Assembly (NCBI GenBank): GCA_028768545.1
Contig: CP054838.1
Span: 4,833,001-4,897,000 of the forward strand
Length of the DNA stretch: 64,000 bases
Direction: 5' to 3'
From: Desulfobacter sp.
GTDB taxonomy: Bacteria > Desulfobacterota > Desulfobacteria > Desulfobacterales > Desulfobacteraceae
Shown here: one piece after another, positions 62,595 to 64,000 of the stretch
Numbering within the stretch: the first letter of the stretch is position 1
How the letters are laid out: every line of letters starts with the position of its first letter
Position numbers and translations under genes: made by a program
Notes under the pieces: model-generated
The model's input: the letters and a program-made list of their open reading frames with translations, nothing else
The model's database searches: none
What the model was told of the DNA's origin: nothing

Positions 62595-64000
62595 TCACCA
62601 GCCCCTGCCCGGGTTGATTTTTTCAGATAAGACCGCCAGGTAATGGCCCATTGGTCAGGATCATCCGAAGGTGAAGAATCCACCTGGTGACAGACACTGC
62701 TGTGGGGAGCGGTTTTTATGATTTCCGGGTTGTCATAGGCCTCTTGGAATATATGTTTAAGGGTCTCGATATATTCGTCCAGATCCGCCTTGGAAGGCGT
62801 TTCTGTCGGTTCCAGCGTCATGGGTTCTTCAATGTGATAGGGATGGTGACTCGTCCAATAATGCATGCCGAAATCCATCATCCTGCGCTGGATATCCCCT
62901 GAGGTAATACGGGTATCCCGGGTCAGCTTTTCAATGGTGTATCTCACCTGTTCCACCCGCTGTTTGCCCGGAATATAAGGGGCATCCACACACGGAATCT
63001 CCATGAGTTTTTTAAACATATAATTATTGTTGAGCACAGCCACCTTGGCGGTTTCATACAACCCTTGAGCGCCCAGGCTCATGATCCAGGCATAGGCTTT
63101 GAGCACCACCGGTGCCACACCGTACCAGGACCTGACCTTGCCTATGGACCGGCTGTCCAAAAGAGGGGAGAAGTCAAAGTCATAGCCCACCTGCCCTGAT
63201 TTTTTTCAACCTCATTGATAAAAGGCCCGGGCAAATAGGGTTCAAGGGCTTTTACGGCCCCTGTGGCACCGCAGGCAGGACCGCCGCACCCATGGGGGGT
63301 TGAAAATGTCTTGTGAAGGTTGAAAAAACAAAGATCAAACCCCGCCTCTCTGGCCCGGGTCACCCCTAAAAGACCGTTGGCATTGGCCTGGTCATATCCG
63401 CAGATCCCGCCATGGTCATGGACCAGGCGTGTAAATTCTTTCACCCGCGGATTATACACCCCGGTATCTTCGGGGTTGGCCACAAAAAAGCCTGCGGTCT
63501 TGGGTCCCACAGCCGCTTTAAAGGCTTCAAAGTCAGGATACCCATCCTTGTCCGGGCCGATATGGATAATCTTGTACCCTTTGACGGCAGGGGCGGCGGC
63601 ATCAGAGGGGTGGGAGTACAGGGTGGTAATGATCTCATCGCGCTGATCTGCCTCGTTTTTTTCTACAAAATAATTATACACCACCGAAGCCATGGTCAAT
63701 ATACCCTGGCTGCCGCCTCCCGGCTGAAAGGTAAACCGGTCCAGCCCGGAGATCTGTCTTAAAAAGCAGTCGGTTTTATAAAAGATCTCCATCATGCCCT
63801 GGACTGTTTCTTCGGGCTGAAGGGGGTGGAGTTCAGTGATCTGGGGCTGCCGGGCCAGGACTTCGTTAATCTTGGGGCTGTATTTTACCGTACAGGTGCC
63901 CTGACCAATTTCAATGTTCAGGTCTGCCCCCAGAGTCTGCTGGGAAAGACGCATATAATGGCGGAGCACCCGGGGCTGTGCAATTTCCGGCAATGCCGGC
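62591..64000 (-). CDS. gcvPB: Glycine dehydrogenase (decarboxylating) subunit 2, frameshifted and partial
   Basis: The frame enters from the right edge (PEIAQPRVLRHYMRLSQQTL, then NIEIGQGTCTVKYSPKINE) and runs to the PLP-lysine region FNLHKTFSTPHGCGGPACG. It stops at 63142 after VEKNQGRWAM. The C-terminal part (VGYDFDFSPLLDSRSIGKVRSWYG onward) is in another frame and ends at 62591. The switch is at a run of seven T on the plus strand (63200-63206); eight would restore VEKKSGQVGYDFDF. It is part of the P-protein of the glycine cleavage system with GcvPA. HGCGGPACG deviates from the usual Gly-rich HGGGGPG. Pseudogene or assembly error. Confidence 0.85.

Noticed and set aside
1-64000. CRISPR arrays, rRNA or tRNA genes, prophage modules
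   Set aside because: No regularly spaced repeats, no recognisable RNA gene and no phage structural genes were found.

Overview
The window reads like the chromosome of an anaerobic, motile, Gram-negative deltaproteobacterium, most likely a sulfate reducer of the Desulfobacteraceae type. This is inferred from a glutaconyl-CoA decarboxylase alpha subunit paired with a glutaryl-CoA dehydrogenase of apparently non-decarboxylating type (known from Desulfococcus-like degraders of aromatic compounds), a Dcu-type anaerobic dicarboxylate carrier, a eukaryote-type HisA, a two-subunit glycine decarboxylase and a good candidate selenoprotein. No rRNA, tRNA or CRISPR array was seen.

Layout. 1-2274: 3' part of an autotransporter. 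2.6-8.2 kb: secreted protein, alpha/beta hydrolase, LysE exporter, MTA/SAH deaminase, FAD reductase. 8.2-9.7 kb: a CadC-type metal sensor with its operator, then an efflux permease whose frame contains one TGA followed 18 nt later by a perfect hairpin with a GGU loop, the geometry of a bacterial SECIS. 10-18.7 kb: exporters, a CBS protein and an ISAs1 element split by an ISL3 element. 18.8-23.6 kb: glutaryl/glutaconyl-CoA genes around an IclR regulator. 23.6-29.4 kb: a PrmA-like methyltransferase, histidine kinase and periplasmic protein, an IS4 element, then true prmA. 29.5-35.9 kb: chemoreceptor, Mla-type lipid transport operon, hisA. 36-46 kb: flagellin, Dcu carrier, sigma-54 activator, PilZ protein, priA, upp-uraA, and yhhQ under a preQ1-I riboswitch. 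46-53 kb: YqaA, a 3-hydroxyacid-type dehydrogenase, an acyl-amino-acid deacylase, a Kef-type antiporter and an ABC-F ATPase. 53.2-59.4 kb: a decayed integron integrase followed by three insertion sequences. 59.4-64 kb: periplasmic binding protein, response regulator-TPR, NAD-kinase-like protein and gcvPB running off the end.

Two families of dispersed intergenic repeats occur. Family A (three copies, about 240 bp) has terminal arms that can pair, with a compensatory base change between copies; in two copies its end supplies the stop codon of the neighbouring gene. Family B (two copies, about 170 bp) is in opposite orientations.

Several otherwise intact genes carry one-base frameshifts in short homopolymers (16174, 17743, 63200, and 12203 inside an IS). 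Either these are real decay or slippage sites, or the assembly has homopolymer errors; they should be read with that in mind. The TGA in the permease is a different kind of event: it is in frame and has its own downstream structure.
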